Below, in pieces: positions 62,835 through 64,000 of a stretch of 64,000 bases of DNA (within the stretch, counting starts at the first letter, position 1; every line of letters begins with the position of its first letter). The stretch is from Vibrio amylolyticus. GTDB taxonomy: Bacteria; Pseudomonadota; Gammaproteobacteria; Enterobacterales; Vibrionaceae. The stretch is taken from positions 310,001 to 374,000 of the forward strand of contig NZ_JAJHVV010000001.1 of the NCBI RefSeq assembly GCF_023145695.1, read 5' to 3'. The notes under the pieces are model-generated. The model was not told the DNA's origin. It saw only the letters and a program-made list of their open reading frames with translations, and did no database searches. A program made the position numbers and the translations under genes.

Positions 62835-64000
62835 TCACTTTTCATAGCGCTTTTGTGGGCTTTTTGTATCTAAACTAGCCAAGTAATCTAACTTTTCGCC
62901 AATTTTTGTCTCTAAGCCACGGTTTGTGGGTGTGTAGTAACGGATATGACTCATTTCGGGTGGAAGATAGACCTCCCCCGCAGCGAAAGCGCCAGGTTCG
63001 TCATGCGCATATCGGTACTCTGCCCCGTACCCTAAATCTTTCATTAAATTGGTTGGAGCGTTACGCAGGTGGTGAGGAACATCGTATTCAGGGTACTCTT
63101 TTGCATCTCGAAGGGCTTGCTTCCAAGCGGTGTAGACGGCATTACTTTTAGGCGCACATGCTAAGTAAACGACAGCTTGTGCTAAAGCTCGTTCACCTTC
63201 CGCTGCCCCAACTCGGGTAAAGCAATCCCAGGCTGACAATGCCACTTGCATTGCACGAGGATCGGCATTACCAATATCTTCTGACGCGATAGCAAGCAAA
63301 CGCCTTGCGATATATAACGGATCGCAACCCGCTGAGATCATACGTGCAGACCAATACAAAGCACCATCTGGGTTAGAGCCTCGTATCGATTTATGTACCG
63401 CTGAAATTAGGTCATACCAAATGTCACCTTTGTTATCAAAGCGAGACACCTTCTCACCTGCTACTTCGGCGAGTAAAGGCAAAGTCACTTGCTTCACGCC
63501 TTGCTCTTCTTCAGCCATATCAAGCAGTAACTCTAAATAGTTAAGGGACATTCTCGCGTCACCATTAACCAGTTCTGCCAATCGCTCTAGAACGTTATCA
63601 TGAAACTCAACCTTCTCGTTACCCAAGCCTCTATCGTTATCATCGAGCGCTTGATTTAAAGCGAGTAAGATTTCGTCTTTGGATAATGAAGTGAGCTTGT
63701 AAACTCTGGCTCGTGATAGCAAAGCGTTGTTTAGCTCAAAAGAAGGGTTTTCAGTCGTTGCGCCTATAAAGGTAACGGTTCCATCTTCAATATGAGGCAA
63801 GAAAGCGTCTTGCTGAGATTTATTAAAGCGATGCACCTCATCGACAAATAAAATGGTTCTCTTACCAACCATTTTATTTTCCCGAGCCTTATCGATAGCG
63901 GCACGAATATCTTTAACACCAGAGGTTACCGCAGAAACACGCTCTACTTCCGCATCCGCATAATTAGCGGCAACTTCGGCTAGCGTGGTTTTTCCCGTCC
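62835..64000 (-). CDS. rarA: Replication-associated recombination protein RarA (5' end outside window)
   Basis: 388 residues are visible from residue-like [21 protein letters not shown] (the Walker A end) to the stop at 62835; the start lies beyond position 64000. AAA+ ATPase: Walker [22 protein letters not shown], sensor [21 protein letters not shown], and C-terminal [18 protein letters not shown]-like [20 protein letters not shown] and [18 protein letters not shown]. RarA acts at stalled replication forks. The first in-frame ATG in the window (63872) is internal and not the true start. Confidence 0.96.
   Translation of the reverse strand, partial: TGKTTLAEVAANYADAEVERVSAVTSGVKDIRAAIDKARENKMVGKRTILFVDEVHRFNKSQQDAFLPHIEDGTVTFIGATTENPSFELNNALLSRARVYKLTSLSKDEILLALNQALDDNDRGLGNEKVEFHDNVLERLAELVNGDARMSLNYLELLLDMAEEEQGVKQVTLPLLAEVAGEKVSRFDNKGDIWYDLISAVHKSIRGSNPDGALYWSARMISAGCDPLYIARRLLAIASEDIGNADPRAMQVALSAWDCFTRVGAAEGERALAQAVVYLACAPKSNAVYTAWKQALRDAKEYPEYDVPHHLRNAPTNLMKDLGYGAEYRYAHDEPGAFAAGEVYLPPEMSHIRYYTPTNRGLETKIGEKLDYLASLDTKSPQKRYEK

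Overview
The window is chromosomal DNA of a Vibrio or close relative (Gammaproteobacteria, Vibrionaceae). The support is the gene content and order: mukFEB with cmoM and elyC, then torR/torD, purR, and a cyclic-di-GMP riboswitch in front of tfoY, followed by glgCA, topA, aroA, aat-bpt-infA. As I remember it, this order matches Vibrio cholerae chromosome 1. The tolQRAB-pal-cpoB and cydABX operons and RuvABC, NadA and AspS are also Vibrio-like. Almost every gene is a housekeeping gene and intergenic gaps are short and terminator-rich. No insertion sequence, CRISPR array, rRNA or intact prophage was seen.

Layout. 1-2226: the 3' part of a yhfX-like PLP racemase gene overlapping a yhfW-like mutase gene. 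2372-3819: a small accessory patch with a GNAT acetyltransferase, a decayed tyrosine-recombinase integrase and the tRNA-Ser(GGA) that was probably its target. 3964-8916: alanine exporter alaE, a hybrid sensor kinase, a UPF0149 protein and a potassium channel. 9065-18729 (minus strand): nadA, cpoB-pal-tolBARQ-ybgC, then cydX-cydB-cydA. 19074-24807 (minus): ruvB, ruvA, a chemoreceptor gene lying between ruvA and ruvC, ruvC and aspS. 25097-31310 (plus): yecE, cmoA, cmoB and a three-gene retropepsin / inactive transglutaminase / ATP-grasp cluster. 31623-38975 (minus): mukB, mukE, mukF, cmoM. 39090-44637: elyC, divergent torR and torD, purR, riboswitch plus tfoY, a TVP38-family membrane protein. 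44752-51701 (minus): alpha/beta hydrolase, glgA, glgC, topA. 52053-58518: yciN, aroA, aat, bpt, infA, tdk, cysS, ppiB. 58560-64000: lpxH, an EAL-HDOD protein, ychJ-like gene, serS and the 3' part of rarA.

How genes work together. The Tol-Pal genes maintain the outer membrane during division; CydABX is the high-affinity bd oxidase. RuvABC resolves Holliday junctions. CmoA, CmoB and CmoM all act on uridine-34 of tRNA (cmo5U/mcmo5U), although they sit 10 kb apart. MukBEF is the condensin. Aat and Bpt are the two N-degron aminoacyl transferases. GlgC and GlgA make glycogen. Two c-di-GMP-related elements are present: the riboswitch at tfoY and the EAL-HDOD protein.

Most worth a second look: the retropepsin / Cys-less transglutaminase / ATP-grasp cluster (28071-31310), whose substrate I cannot name; the chemoreceptor inside ruvCAB; the decayed integrase at tRNA-Ser; tandem tor-box-like repeats upstream of torR; and a terminator hairpin that runs directly into the lpxH start codon. 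Several starts were moved from the longest reading frame (kch, nadA, ybgC, cydA, ruvA, mukE, glgA, glgC, ppiB and others); the reason is given with each gene. All names rest on recognition of protein sequence by eye, not on database searches.
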